From assembly GCA_913048525.1 (NCBI GenBank), contig CAJWWP010000021.1, positions 1 through 31,479 of the forward strand: 31,479 nucleotides of DNA, in the 5' to 3' direction. The position numbers and the translations under genes were made by a program. This stretch comes from GCA-002712965 sp913048525. Lineage in GTDB: Bacteria; Chloroflexota; Dehalococcoidia; Lucifugimonadales; UBA826. The notes beneath the pieces are model-generated. The model searched no databases. It saw only the letters and a program-made list of their open reading frames with translations, and was not told the origin of the DNA. Positions 1 to 7,808 of this stretch are shown here, piece after piece (position 1 is the first letter of the stretch; each line of letters opens with the position of its first letter).

Positions 1-455
1 CCTGCCGCAATACCCACAAAATCAAAAATAGGATTAGGTATGATTGAAAGGAGAAGAAGCACCCCGATCCCCCATCTAATCATCCAAGCTCTAGCTCGCT
101 TGTAAATACGCCTTCTCTGGACTACAGACTGACCTCCAAAACCTATGGAATATCCAACCAGTTCTCCCAAGGTTTCTCCTATCCCGGCCAATATTCCCAC
201 CACGATCAAATTGAGATCAAGACCGGCTGCCCCACACGTTGCGGCTAAACTAGGAATCGGAAATACCATTCCTCCACTTGCTAATAAGCTTAAAAAAAAT
301 ACCCCAGGATATCCAAGAGTCTTCCACCAATCACTATTCGAAAGGCCACCGACCAACATCCATATGACGAAGACTACGCTTACAGCAACTATTCCAAGCA
401 GTAAGGCTATCAGCTGAATCTTCAAATCACTTGTTCTTGAAAACCATCCGTGCAT
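1..455 (-). CDS. VTT/DedA-family membrane protein, C-terminal part missing
   Basis: Reading leftwards from an ATG at 455 gives 151 codons that stay open to the window edge, so the 3' end lies outside. A hydrophobic helix at about residues 14-36 is followed by a stretch resembling the VTT (SNARE-associated Golgi/DedA) domain: FPIPSLAATCGAAG, then GETLGELVGYSIGFGG, then a second long hydrophobic segment ending IPNPIFDFVGIAAG. The G-x-x-x-G-Y-x-I-G pattern before a basic patch (RRRIYKRARAW) and a Pro-rich re-entrant segment are typical of the family, whose members are inner-membrane proteins linked to lipid-carrier scrambling and proton-motive-force maintenance. The substrate cannot be told from sequence. 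It lies downstream of clpC on the same strand with a 121-base gap, so it could be co-transcribed. Confidence 0.75.
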   Translation of the reverse strand, partial: MHGWFSRTSDLKIQLIALLLGIVAVSVVFVIWMLVGGLSNSDWWKTLGYPGVFFLSLLASGGMVFPIPSLAATCGAAGLDLNLIVVGILAGIGETLGELVGYSIGFGGQSVVQRRRIYKRARAWMIRWGIGVLLLLSIIPNPIFDFVGIAA

Positions 456-576
456 CTATGAAAACCTGACCGAATAACTGCGGGTAACCCGAAATAAATA
501 TATCTTCAGTCTCTCAGAATCACACATTAAACCTTGATTCCTGCCACTGGAAAGACCGTCATATTATGTCTTTTCC

Positions 577-3003
577 CTACTGTTTAACAAAATCTAACTC
601 CCCTTGACTGAGAACGATTTTTACATGGGAACCTTCTCCGAAATCACCTTGGAGCAACATAGTAGATAACGGATTCTCGATTTTTCGTTGTATGGCCCTT
701 CTCAGAGGGCGGGCCCCATATTCTGCGTCATAACCCTCGTCTGCAATCCATTCCCTAACCTCATCAGAAAACTCTAATTGCACCCCATTATTAAACATTC
801 GCTCCTTGATATCTTCGACCATTATGTCAACTATACGAAGCAGTTGATTCCGTTCGATTGAGTCGAATACCACAATGTCATCTATTCTGTTGAGAAACTC
901 GGGTCTGAATGACTTCTTAAGAGCTTGTTCGATAGACTCACGTAGCCTAGCTCCGCTGTCTTTGTCCTTTGAGTCGCGAATAAATCCCAAAGTTTCTGGC
1001 TCCACTACACCTGTTCCCAGGTTACTAGTCATTATCACCACTGTATTTCGAAAATCGACGGTTGTCCCTCGACTGTCGGTAAGGCGTCCATCTTCCAGCA
1101 ACTGTAAAAACAAATTAAACACATCTGGGTGGGCCTTTTCAATTTCGTCGAATAAAATGACTCGGAACGGGCGCCTCCTCACAGCTTCTGTCAGTTGTCC
1201 TCCCTCCTCAAAACCAACATACCCTGGTGGGGCTCCGATTAACCTAGATACCGAATGCGATTCCATATATTCAGACATATCTATACGCACCATGTTTTCA
1301 TCATCATCGAATAAATACCATGCCAGAGCCTTAGCAAGTTCAGTTTTTCCCACTCCTGTAGGACCCAAAAATATAAAGCTTCCTATAGGCCTATTTGGGT
1401 CGTTTAATCCTGCCCTGGCCCGTCGTATGGCATCCGATACAGCTTTGACTGCTGATTCTTGGCCCACCACACGCTCATGTAGTCGGTCTTCCATGTTGAC
1501 CAATCTATCAGCCTCGTTTTCAAGCAATCTTGAAACAGGTATGCCGGTCCAAGAAGCGATAAGTGAAGCGATATCTTCCTCATCTACGGTATTATCGGCT
1601 GAACCCCGTAACTCGCTCAGAGCCAAACGTTCCTCCTCAAATTCTTGAAGCATCTTCAAACGCCTAGTTTTCAATTCTGCTAACTTCTCAAAGTCAGAGC
1701 GCTCAGACGCCGCAGTTTCCTCTATCTCAAGTTGTCTCAACCTCGATTCTTTTTCACGCAATGTAGTCGGGTGAAGTTGTGAATCTATACGAATCTTACT
1801 AGCCGCCTCGTCAATCAAGTCCACAGCCTTATCAGGTAGCAATCTACCGGATATATATCTTTGGCTGAGCAAAGCCGCGGCTTCCAATGCTTGATCCAGT
1901 ATCTCTAACCTGTGATGGGCTTCATACTTGGGTCTCAACGCCTTAAGCATCTCCACGCTTGTTGGCAAATCCGGCTCCTCTACCAAGACCGGTTGGAATC
2001 GTCTCTCCAAAGCTGCATCAGATTCAATGTAACGTCTATATTCATCTTCAGTTGTGGCCCCAAGACACTGTAGTTCCCCTCTTGCCAGAGCGGGCTTCAT
2101 CATATTGCTGGCATCAACACTCCCTTCAGCAGCACCAGCACCAACCACAGTATGTATCTCGTCAATGAAGAGAATTATCTGTCCAGACGATTGCTTTACC
2201 TCGTCCATAACGGCCTTTAAACGCTCTTCAAATTCTCCTCTGAATTTAGACCCTGCGACCAAGGAGCCCATATCTAACGAAAGCACCTTTTTCCCTGTTA
2301 AATCATCAGGAACATCTTCCGATACAATCCGTTGAGCAAGACCCTCCGCAATTGCAGTTTTACCGACCCCTGCTCCTCCTATGAGAACGGGATTGTTTTT
2401 CGTTCTCCTTATCAAGGTCTGCATTACACGGGATATTTCGGCATCTCTCCCCACAATAGGATCTAATTTCCCATCCTCCGCCAGAACAGTAAGGTCGGTA
2501 GCAAATCGCTCCAATGATCCGTAACGACTTTCAGATCTTTGGTCCGTGATCCTGTGCCCACCTCTAACCTTTTGAAGAGCCTGGTAGACCATCTCAGTAG
2601 AGATACCAAATTCTTTTAACACCTCCGATGCCTCACCAGTGTCTTCCTGAGTGAGAGCAACTAATAAATGTTCAGCTCCTATAAATTCGTCGTTCAGTCG
2701 CTTTGCCTCTGCATCGGCTCTAGCAAAAAGCTCATTTAGGCGGGGAGTTTCATAGATCTGATTGGACAGCCCCCCCGTCTTATCTGAATTCTCCAACATT
2801 GCGTGAAGTCGGCTGTGGAATACATTAATATTTACTCCAAGCTCGTTAAGAATCTCTGCTGGGACTCCCTTCTCTTGCTCGATCAGAGCCATGAGAATGT
2901 GTTCACAGTCCCATTGATTATGCCTGTATCTACTGAGTATTAACTGCGAATTATTCAATGACTCCTGAGCCCGCTCAGTGAATCGCTCGGGTCCTAAGAC
3001 CAT
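577..3003 (-). CDS. clpC: ATP-dependent Clp protease ATP-binding subunit ClpC
   Basis: This 808-residue protein has the full ClpC layout: two N-terminal Clp repeats (about 1-145); AAA+ module 1 with Walker A GGAGVGKT (209-216) and Walker B ending DE (281-282); a charged helical middle segment (about 415-460) of the length of the short ClpC M-domain rather than the longer ClpB one; and AAA+ module 2 with GPTGVGKT (547-554) and FDEIEKAH (from 618). A LGF tripeptide at 672-674 sits where ClpC/ClpA carry the ClpP-docking loop, so it probably feeds unfolded substrates to ClpP. ATG 3003 is preceded by GGAGGA at good spacing. No ctsR, mcsA or mcsB flanks it, unlike Bacillus. It is the cytosolic unfoldase of protein quality control. 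Confidence 0.96.
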   Translation of the reverse strand: MVLGPERFTERAQESLNNSQLILSRYRHNQWDCEHILMALIEQEKGVPAEILNELGVNINVFHSRLHAMLENSDKTGGLSNQIYETPRLNELFARADAEAKRLNDEFIGAEHLLVALTQEDTGEASEVLKEFGISTEMVYQALQKVRGGHRITDQRSESRYGSLERFATDLTVLAEDGKLDPIVGRDAEISRVMQTLIRRTKNNPVLIGGAGVGKTAIAEGLAQRIVSEDVPDDLTGKKVLSLDMGSLVAGSKFRGEFEERLKAVMDEVKQSSGQIILFIDEIHTVVGAGAAEGSVDASNMMKPALARGELQCLGATTEDEYRRYIESDAALERRFQPVLVEEPDLPTSVEMLKALRPKYEAHHRLEILDQALEAAALLSQRYISGRLLPDKAVDLIDEAASKIRIDSQLHPTTLREKESRLRQLEIEETAASERSDFEKLAELKTRRLKMLQEFEEERLALSELRGSADNTVDEEDIASLIASWTGIPVSRLLENEADRLVNMEDRLHERVVGQESAVKAVSDAIRRARAGLNDPNRPIGSFIFLGPTGVGKTELAKALAWYLFDDDENMVRIDMSEYMESHSVSRLIGAPPGYVGFEEGGQLTEAVRRRPFRVILFDEIEKAHPDVFNLFLQLLEDGRLTDSRGTTVDFRNTVVIMTSNLGTGVVEPETLGFIRDSKDKDSGARLRESIEQALKKSFRPEFLNRIDDIVVFDSIERNQLLRIVDIMVEDIKERMFNNGVQLEFSDEVREWIADEGYDAEYGARPLRRAIQRKIENPLSTMLLQGDFGEGSHVKIVLSQGELDFVKQ

Positions 3004-3080
3004 GTTGGTCCTCCATGAAATCCTATCGGTTCAAAATGTTTGTTAGTTATTCTTTTAACGCTTAGTTCCAGTAGTACATT

Positions 3081-3095
3081 TGACCGATGTGGTCA
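3081..3095. promoter_or_regulatory. Inverted repeat TGACC-N5-GGTCA in the clpC leader
   Basis: A perfect 5-bp inverted repeat, TGACCGATGTGGTCA, lies about 78 bases upstream of the clpC start and about 90 bases downstream of the predicted clpC transcription start. Its symmetry and size fit a repressor half-site pair or a small leader hairpin. It does not match CIRCE or the heptad direct repeats of CtsR. A related half (GACCGATGG) occurs at 3139-3147. Function is inferred only. Confidence 0.3.
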
Positions 3096-3191
3096 CTATT
3101 TTATTGCTTGTACATCCATGCTCTAACTGCATAGAATCGACCGATGGCCTTCCATAAGACTTTAAACACGTCATGTGACTACATACAAACA

Positions 3192-3220
3192 ATTATATCA
3201 ACTACCTTGATACGGATCAA
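3192..3220 (-). promoter_or_regulatory. Predicted sigma70-type promoter of clpC
   Basis: Read leftwards, TTGATC (3220-3215) is followed after exactly 17 bases by a perfect TATAAT (3197-3192). Transcription would start near 3185 and give clpC an untranslated leader of about 180 bases. No other equally good pair faces clpC in this gap. Confidence 0.55.
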
Positions 3221-3315
3221 CTCAACTTGGTCAACAATCGGGAAATCTTAACTTAGGACTAATCCCATATAAGTGCTTTTTCGTATCAGTTTGTGTACGC
3301 TCGGGAACTAATCAA

Positions 3316-3978
3316 ATGCTCATAGACATACATACCCATACCTACCCTACTTCCGACGATAGTGAGTTAACACCTGAAGAGCTCATCGCCGAGTCAAAAA
3401 GAATCGGATTAGATGGAATATGCCTCACTGACCATGATGGATTTTGGGACCCGCGCGATGTGGAGAAGCTGGGGAAGGACAATGATTATCTAGTTATTCC
3501 AGGATGTGAGGTAACTACCGAAGAAGGGCACCTACTTGTATACGGCCTATCAGAATACATATTTGGAATGCATAAATCTTCATTCGTTCATGAACTTGTC
3601 AGGGAGGAAGGAGGAGCCATCGTTGTTGCCCACCCATACAGAAGGGTTTACCGTGACACAGCCCCACAGGATCCAAAATCATACGATGAGATGTTGACAA
3701 GAGCTCTAAGAAACACAGTTTTTGACATGGTAGATGGGGTAGAGATTAGAAATGGTAGAGGATCTGAACTAGAAAATAAATTTTCTGAACGGCTGTCTAA
3801 AGACCTTAATATGTCTGGCACTGGTGCCAGTGATGCCCACAAGCTAAGTGACATAGGAACTTTCGCAACGAGATTCGAAGAAAAAGTCACTAACCTCAGC
3901 GATTTAATTAGGTGTATTAAGTCGGGAAAATTCTCTGCCGAAAGGGTTAGACCCCTCCGTAATTCTGAAACAAAATAG
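3316..3978 (+). CDS. PHP-domain metal-dependent phosphoesterase
   Basis: The protein (220 residues) opens directly with the PHP metal-site signature: IHTHT (His6, His8), then TDHDG (Asp39, His40), Glu65 in GCEVT, His72, AHPYR (His106) and, near the C-terminus, GASDAH. All expected metal ligands of a trinuclear PHP centre are therefore present. Length and order match stand-alone TrpH/YciV-type PHP proteins, which hydrolyse phosphoesters such as 3',5'-bisphosphonucleotides or short oligonucleotide ends; the substrate here is unknown. No clear Shine-Dalgarno sequence precedes ATG 3316, but no later start would keep the essential IHTHT motif. It converges on holA with 25 bases between the stop codons and diverges from clpC. 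Confidence 0.85.
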   Translation: MLIDIHTHTYPTSDDSELTPEELIAESKRIGLDGICLTDHDGFWDPRDVEKLGKDNDYLVIPGCEVTTEEGHLLVYGLSEYIFGMHKSSFVHELVREEGGAIVVAHPYRRVYRDTAPQDPKSYDEMLTRALRNTVFDMVDGVEIRNGRGSELENKFSERLSKDLNMSGTGASDAHKLSDIGTFATRFEEKVTNLSDLIRCIKSGKFSAERVRPLRNSETK

Positions 3979-4003
3979 TTTCTGTCTAACTAAAAAAAGA
4001 TTT

Positions 4004-4972
4004 TTAATGCCCAATCCGACCAATTAATAGGTCCAGAGCAAGCTCTTCTGATAAAAAGCCTTCCCTTATTTTTAATTCCGTGTCCAGAATCAAATCATGC
4101 ATGAATAAAAATGACTTTTTAGTCAACTTCCTCTCCATGTCTAAGGTCTTTTGAAGAGGGTATCCGGAAAGGGAAAGTTTCTTACCAATATCTGAGGTAG
4201 AGACATTACGAGCTTTCATGTCCCTTGCAAGTAACAGTAAACGTACTTGCCTTTCTATCATGCGAATAACCATCGAAGGTGACGATCCTGCTTTTATTAA
4301 AAGACCAGCCATTTTTAGTGATTGCCCAGTATCCCCTTCGATTGCAGCATCTACGACTCGAAATATACTTTGTTCTCGTACGTAAGGCACAAGATCTGAA
4401 ACATCTTGCCGTCCGATAGTCTCTCCCTGTTTGTAGAGGGAAAGTTTTTCTAACTCTGTATTAAGTATCCTAAGGTCACCGCCAATAGACTCAGCTAAAA
4501 GAGAAGCCGCCGGGCGATCTATCATAGCGTTCAGATATTCGGCTCGATTAATAATCCACCCGATAACTTCCTGATGCCGTAGACTTTGAAAAAAAATCAC
4601 TTTGGCAACCTTTTTCAATGCACTAATCATAGGATTTCTAGGATTTAGATCTCCCTCACGGAAAATAAGGTCGGTCGTTTGAGGAATGATCCCAAGATCG
4701 CTTTCAATACCTTCCCAATCACCCAATTTGGGTTTCGGGGCACCTCTGCCAAATTCAAATTTTTTAGCAAGGTTGTCCACTATTACTAAGCGATTTTCAG
4801 ACATAAATGGGACAGTTGAGGCGGTTGATATCAATTCCTGTCTGGACAGATCTTTTCCGTCCAAAAAAGCTGTATTGATATCACCAAGTTCAGAGGAGAA
4901 GGCTGTTAAACGAATTTCCTTAATCCTTTCGTGGATGGAAAATTCATCTTTGCCGTAAAAAACCCTTATCAA
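4004..4972 (-). CDS. holA: DNA polymerase III subunit delta (clamp loader)
   Basis: The 322-residue product has the features of HolA. It opens with IRVFYGKDEFSIHERI, the family's usual 'xxYGxDEf' opening, followed by the STASTVPFMSENRLVIVDN segment that corresponds to the delta Walker-B-like region, and by the helical collar domain (LAESIGGDLRILNTELEKLSLY and VREQSIFRVVDAAIEGD). Delta opens the beta sliding clamp and is normally ATPase-inactive; no P-loop is seen here, as expected. The start is TTG at 4972, chosen because GAGG lies 7 bases upstream and the first residues match the family. It diverges from the DUF1232 gene. The product acts in the replisome, as do the helicase genes 1.4 kb downstream. 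Confidence 0.92.
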   Translation of the reverse strand: MIRVFYGKDEFSIHERIKEIRLTAFSSELGDINTAFLDGKDLSRQELISTASTVPFMSENRLVIVDNLAKKFEFGRGAPKPKLGDWEGIESDLGIIPQTTDLIFREGDLNPRNPMISALKKVAKVIFFQSLRHQEVIGWIINRAEYLNAMIDRPAASLLAESIGGDLRILNTELEKLSLYKQGETIGRQDVSDLVPYVREQSIFRVVDAAIEGDTGQSLKMAGLLIKAGSSPSMVIRMIERQVRLLLLARDMKARNVSTSDIGKKLSLSGYPLQKTLDMERKLTKKSFLFMHDLILDTELKIREGFLSEELALDLLIGRIGH

Positions 4973-5051
4973 GAAATGCCCTCATCATCCAATCGAAACT
5001 AATATGAGCCACAAAAATCATCATTAGAAATAAAAATCCATTCTGTTTATC

Positions 5052-5057
5052 TATAAT
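5052..5057 (+). promoter_or_regulatory. Possible -10 element for the DUF1232 gene
   Basis: A perfect TATAAT 45 bases before the start codon at 5102. No acceptable -35 hexamer is found at 16-18 bases, so this is a weak call. Confidence 0.25.
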
Positions 5058-5101
5058 ACCTACAAACATATAGTTCGGGTAATCAATTTTCCAAGTGACG
5101 T

Positions 5102-5422
5102 ATGACAAGGCTAATGACCCTATTCTTCAGGTTAATGTTAGATAGACGAGTCCCGTGGAAATTGAAATTGTTACCATTATTTGCAATTGGATATGCTATT
5201 CTCCCGTGGGATTTCCTACCAGATCTCATACCGATTGTAGGGTGGATAGATGACATAGCAATACTTATAGTGGCTACATTGATCTTCCTAAGGCTCGGTT
5301 CCTCGTCTACTGCATTTTCTTCTGCACATAAACCTGGTAAAGAACACGTTAATAAACCGAAAGGCGACGTCGTCGATGGTGTGTACCGAGTTATAGATGA
5401 CGAAAACGACACCAAAAAATAG
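5102..5422 (+). CDS. DUF1232 (YkvA-like) small membrane protein
   Basis: This 106-residue protein contains the DUF1232 core at about residues 18-65: RVPWKLKLLPLFAIGYAILPWDFLPDLIPIVGWIDDIAI, where the hallmark is the 'Y-x-x-x-P-x-D-x-x-P-D' run followed by G-x-x-D-D. The hydrophobic pair of segments suggests membrane association. The C-terminal 35 residues are polar and low in complexity. The biochemical role of the family is not established. No Shine-Dalgarno sequence is evident before ATG 5102. It diverges from holA and is followed after 178 bases by rplI, which has its own promoter. Confidence 0.8.
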   Translation: MTRLMTLFFRLMLDRRVPWKLKLLPLFAIGYAILPWDFLPDLIPIVGWIDDIAILIVATLIFLRLGSSSTAFSSAHKPGKEHVNKPKGDVVDGVYRVIDDENDTKK

Positions 5423-5469
5423 TATGCTGTCCACGACTGATGTAGCCTTCTTAATAGTGGCAGATCCCA

Positions 5470-5478
5470 TGCTATAAT
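5470..5478 (+). promoter_or_regulatory. Extended -10 promoter upstream of rplI
   Basis: TGCTATAAT is a perfect extended -10 (TG-n-TATAAT). The -35 region is poor (TTAATA 16 bases upstream), which is common for extended -10 promoters. The start would be near 5485, giving a leader of about 115 bases. That leader contains a GGTAC/GTACC inverted repeat (5524-5549), with no clear regulatory fold. Confidence 0.5.
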
Positions 5479-5600
5479 GGGTGCTTGGATTTTGGTTTTA
5501 GTTCGAGTAGCTAAGGTATCTAGCGGTACTGGCATTAGAAGCGGTACCGAACGTTCTCCTGCTGAAGCTCTCCAGGATATAACACTAGCTGAGGATAGTT

Positions 5601-6269
5601 ATGAAAGTAGTATTTCTTGAGGACGTTGAAGGAGTGGCGCAGGGGGGAGAAGTGAAGGACGTGAAAAACGGCTTCGCTAGAAATTATTTACTGCCCAAGA
5701 ACCTAGCGGCGCCAGCCACTCATAACAACCTGCAAAAAATCGAAAAACTTCGTGGCCAGGCGAATGTGAATCGTGTTGAAAAATTAGAGGATATGAAGTC
5801 TGTCGCCGAAGGGATAAGTGGTACAGAGATTTTCATGGAAATGAGGGCGGGAGCCAACGATCGACTGTACGGTTCAGTTACTGGGACGATGATTGCTGAC
5901 TCAGTCAGCGACAAAACCGGTGTAAACGTAGAGAGGCGGTGGGTCCAACTTGACAATCCCATCAGAGAAACAGGCGAGTTCGATGTATCTATACGGCTCC
6001 ACTCCGACGTGTCAGCCAATGTCAAAGTTATAGTTCACGCAACAGGCCAAGATCCCTTAGAGGACCAAGATGACAACAACGGGATAGAGCCAGATCAAGA
6101 CGCTTCAGATGATGAAGTCTCGATTGCACCCTCGAATAACCTCGAAGAGGGTTCAGTGGCGGAAGATGCTGATCTTGTTATAGACTCCGAAGAGAGTGAA
6201 TCTTCTGAAAACTCTGAATCTTTGGAGACACAGGAAGAATCAGCTGAAGTTGACTCCGAGGAAAACTAG
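5601..6269 (+). CDS. rplI: Ribosomal protein bL9 with a long acidic C-terminal tail
   Basis: Residues 1-150 are a complete bL9. The N-terminal RNA-binding domain has the L9 signature (GGEVKDVKNGFARNYLLPKN, residues 15-34), a linker helix follows (about 42-75), and the C-terminal domain spans about 76-147. bL9 binds 23S rRNA domain V near the L1 stalk. The family is normally about 148-150 residues, but this protein continues for 72 more (151-222) with 29 Asp/Glu and no Lys or Arg, rich in Ser, Asn and Gln, and presumably disordered. The reading frame is uninterrupted and a terminator-like hairpin follows the stop codon, so the tail is not an obvious frameshift product. The gene order rplI-dnaB is common in bacteria. 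Confidence 0.95.
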   Translation: MKVVFLEDVEGVAQGGEVKDVKNGFARNYLLPKNLAAPATHNNLQKIEKLRGQANVNRVEKLEDMKSVAEGISGTEIFMEMRAGANDRLYGSVTGTMIADSVSDKTGVNVERRWVQLDNPIRETGEFDVSIRLHSDVSANVKVIVHATGQDPLEDQDDNNGIEPDQDASDDEVSIAPSNNLEEGSVAEDADLVIDSEESESSENSESLETQEESAEVDSEEN

Positions 6270-6285
6270 GGGTGCCACCAATGAG

Positions 6286-6320
6286 GTCCCGTTTGGCTAT
6301 GTCTTAGCCAGGACTTTTTT
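6286..6320 (+). terminator. Rho-independent terminator after rplI
   Basis: TGGCTA (6294-6299), a 5-base loop and TAGCCA (6305-6310) form a perfect stem. GTCC (6286-6289) can pair with GGAC (6311-6314) outside it, and six T follow (6315-6320). It lies 16 bases after the rplI stop codon and should separate rplI from dnaB at least in part. Confidence 0.7.
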
Positions 6321-6322
6321 CG

Positions 6323-6351
6323 TTGAACCGGTCCTACACAAGATTTATGTC
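6323..6351 (+). promoter_or_regulatory. Weak candidate promoter of dnaB
   Basis: TTGAAC (6323-6328), 17 bases, TATGTC (6346-6351). The -35 is good and the -10 poor. It would place the start only about 12 bases before the dnaB GTG. It follows directly on the rplI terminator, so a promoter is expected in this stretch. Confidence 0.3.
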
Positions 6352-6370
6352 TGAACTGGTTATGCTGTGA

Positions 6371-7789
6371 GTGGCAACAGGGGCTTTACCCGTCTCAAAG
6401 GCAAAACCAGTGACAACCGACAGAATACCACCGCACGACATAGAGGCAGAAAATTCCGTCATAGGATCGCTGTTGTTAGACGGCGATGCCTTGACTCGAG
6501 TCTCGGCATTTCTAAAGCCTAACGATTTTTATCAGGGAAAAAACAGGTACTGCTATGAAGCCTGTTTAAGCCTAGCCTCCAGAAATGAAATCATCAACCA
6601 AGTTACAGTATCCCACGAGCTTTCAATTCACCAAAGACTGGAGTCGGTTGGAGGTACAGAGTACCTAGTAGCTTTGGTAAATGAGGTTCCTAGTCCCGCC
6701 CATATATTTCATTATGGAAACCTAGTACATCGAACATCTGTAATGAGGCAGCTTATTAGGGCTGCAGAATCGATAGCAAAAATTGGATACGACGACTCTA
6801 CAGACACTGACGGTTCCTTGAGTAGGGCAGAGGAAATCCTTTTTCAAATAAGATCGGATAGAGGATCAAGAGATTTTTCACACATAAGGGACATATTAGA
6901 CGAGTATATGGAGGGAAGTCTCCAGGGTCCTGATATGGCCTCCATAGCCCCTGTTGTAAGTGGTTTTGATCGTTTTGATCAGCTTCTTGCTGGCGGACTC
7001 CAAAGATCCGATCTGATCATACTTGCTGCCAGGCCGAGTTTAGGCAAATCAACTCTCGCATTTAACATAGCGACTGCTGCCGCAAAAGTGGGAAACAGCG
7101 TCGGTATATTCAGTCTAGAAATGAGCGCTACGCAAATTGGGAACAGACTTATAGCCAGTGAAGCAAATGTGGACGGGCACAGACTTAGACTGCAGCTTTA
7201 TCGAGACGAAGAGGAACACAGGCTAATTGATGCCATCGGAACACTCTCAGATCTCCCAATATATATTGATGACACTCCTATGCAGACCATAGTGGAAATG
7301 AGAAGTAAGGCTAGAAGGCTCCAGGCTGAAAAAGGACTAGATTTAGTCATCGTCGACTATCTTCAGCTTATTTCAGGTAGTGGCTCAAGGAATTCTAATA
7401 GGGTGCAAGAAATGGGGGAAATCTCTCGGTCATTGAAAGGCCTTGCGAGAGATCTTAATGTTCCAGTCCTCGCTTGCTCGCAGTTAAGCAGAGCCATAGA
7501 ACAAAGACCGGACCATAGACCGATGTTATCTGATCTGAGGGAGAGCGGTAGTATTGAACAGGACGCAGATGTTGTTGCATTTATACATAGAGAAGACAGG
7601 TATGTTAACGAAGAAAATTGGGAGAAACGTCATCCCACAGAGGAATATCCAGCCAATATAGCGGAATTGATCATAGCGAAACACAGGAACGGACAAGTGG
7701 GGTCTCTAAGACTCTACTTCCAGGAGCAGTTCGTCAAATTTGAGAACCTTGCCGTCTACGACCAAAACCCCGTTACAGTCTACCAATAA
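6371..7789 (+). CDS. dnaB: Replicative DNA helicase DnaB
   Basis: This 472-residue DnaB has both domains. The N-terminal helical domain begins at about residue 20 with PPHDIEAENSVIGSLLLDG, the family's characteristic opening. The RecA-like motor carries Walker A ARPSLGKS (220-227), FSLEMS (247-252), Walker B VIVDYLQL (326-333), the QLSRA-Q-RP-H-P motif and the ESGSIEQDAD segment before the arginine finger region. It unwinds DNA at the fork as a hexamer. The start is GTG 6371; no strong Shine-Dalgarno sequence is seen. The next three genes are close behind (19 bases, a 44-base overlap, 15 bases), so dnaB probably heads a transcript with its loading factors. Confidence 0.97.
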   Translation: MATGALPVSKAKPVTTDRIPPHDIEAENSVIGSLLLDGDALTRVSAFLKPNDFYQGKNRYCYEACLSLASRNEIINQVTVSHELSIHQRLESVGGTEYLVALVNEVPSPAHIFHYGNLVHRTSVMRQLIRAAESIAKIGYDDSTDTDGSLSRAEEILFQIRSDRGSRDFSHIRDILDEYMEGSLQGPDMASIAPVVSGFDRFDQLLAGGLQRSDLIILAARPSLGKSTLAFNIATAAAKVGNSVGIFSLEMSATQIGNRLIASEANVDGHRLRLQLYRDEEEHRLIDAIGTLSDLPIYIDDTPMQTIVEMRSKARRLQAEKGLDLVIVDYLQLISGSGSRNSNRVQEMGEISRSLKGLARDLNVPVLACSQLSRAIEQRPDHRPMLSDLRESGSIEQDADVVAFIHREDRYVNEENWEKRHPTEEYPANIAELIIAKHRNGQVGSLRLYFQEQFVKFENLAVYDQNPVTVYQ

Positions 7790-7808
7790 CTTCCACAGTG
7801 TTAAGTAA

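Larger units (their letters stand above)
3004..3315. other. Divergent intergenic region clpC / PHP gene
   Basis: These 312 bases without a gene separate divergently transcribed clpC and the PHP gene. They hold a good sigma70-type promoter facing clpC, a 15-bp inverted repeat inside the predicted clpC leader, and no recognisable promoter or Shine-Dalgarno sequence for the PHP gene (a TATAAG at about 3269 is the only -10-like hexamer). No RNA gene or short coding region was seen. Confidence 0.6.

Noticed and set aside
549..576. Hairpin GGAAAGAC/GTCTTTTCC right after clpC as a terminator
   Set aside because: The stem has a bulged base and is AT-rich, and no T run follows on the - strand; too weak to call.
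3004..3315. CIRCE (HrcA) or CtsR operator before clpC
   Set aside because: No TTAGCACTC-N9-GAGTGCTAA and no tandem heptads were found on either strand.
5083..5535. Long - strand open frame opposite the DUF1232 gene
   Set aside because: It is antisense to a recognisable domain and its translation has no family-like pattern.
5479..5600. tRNA-like stretch (TAGTTCGAGTAGCTA) in the rplI leader
   Set aside because: A T-loop-like TTCGA exists, but no acceptor stem, anticodon arm or correct spacing.
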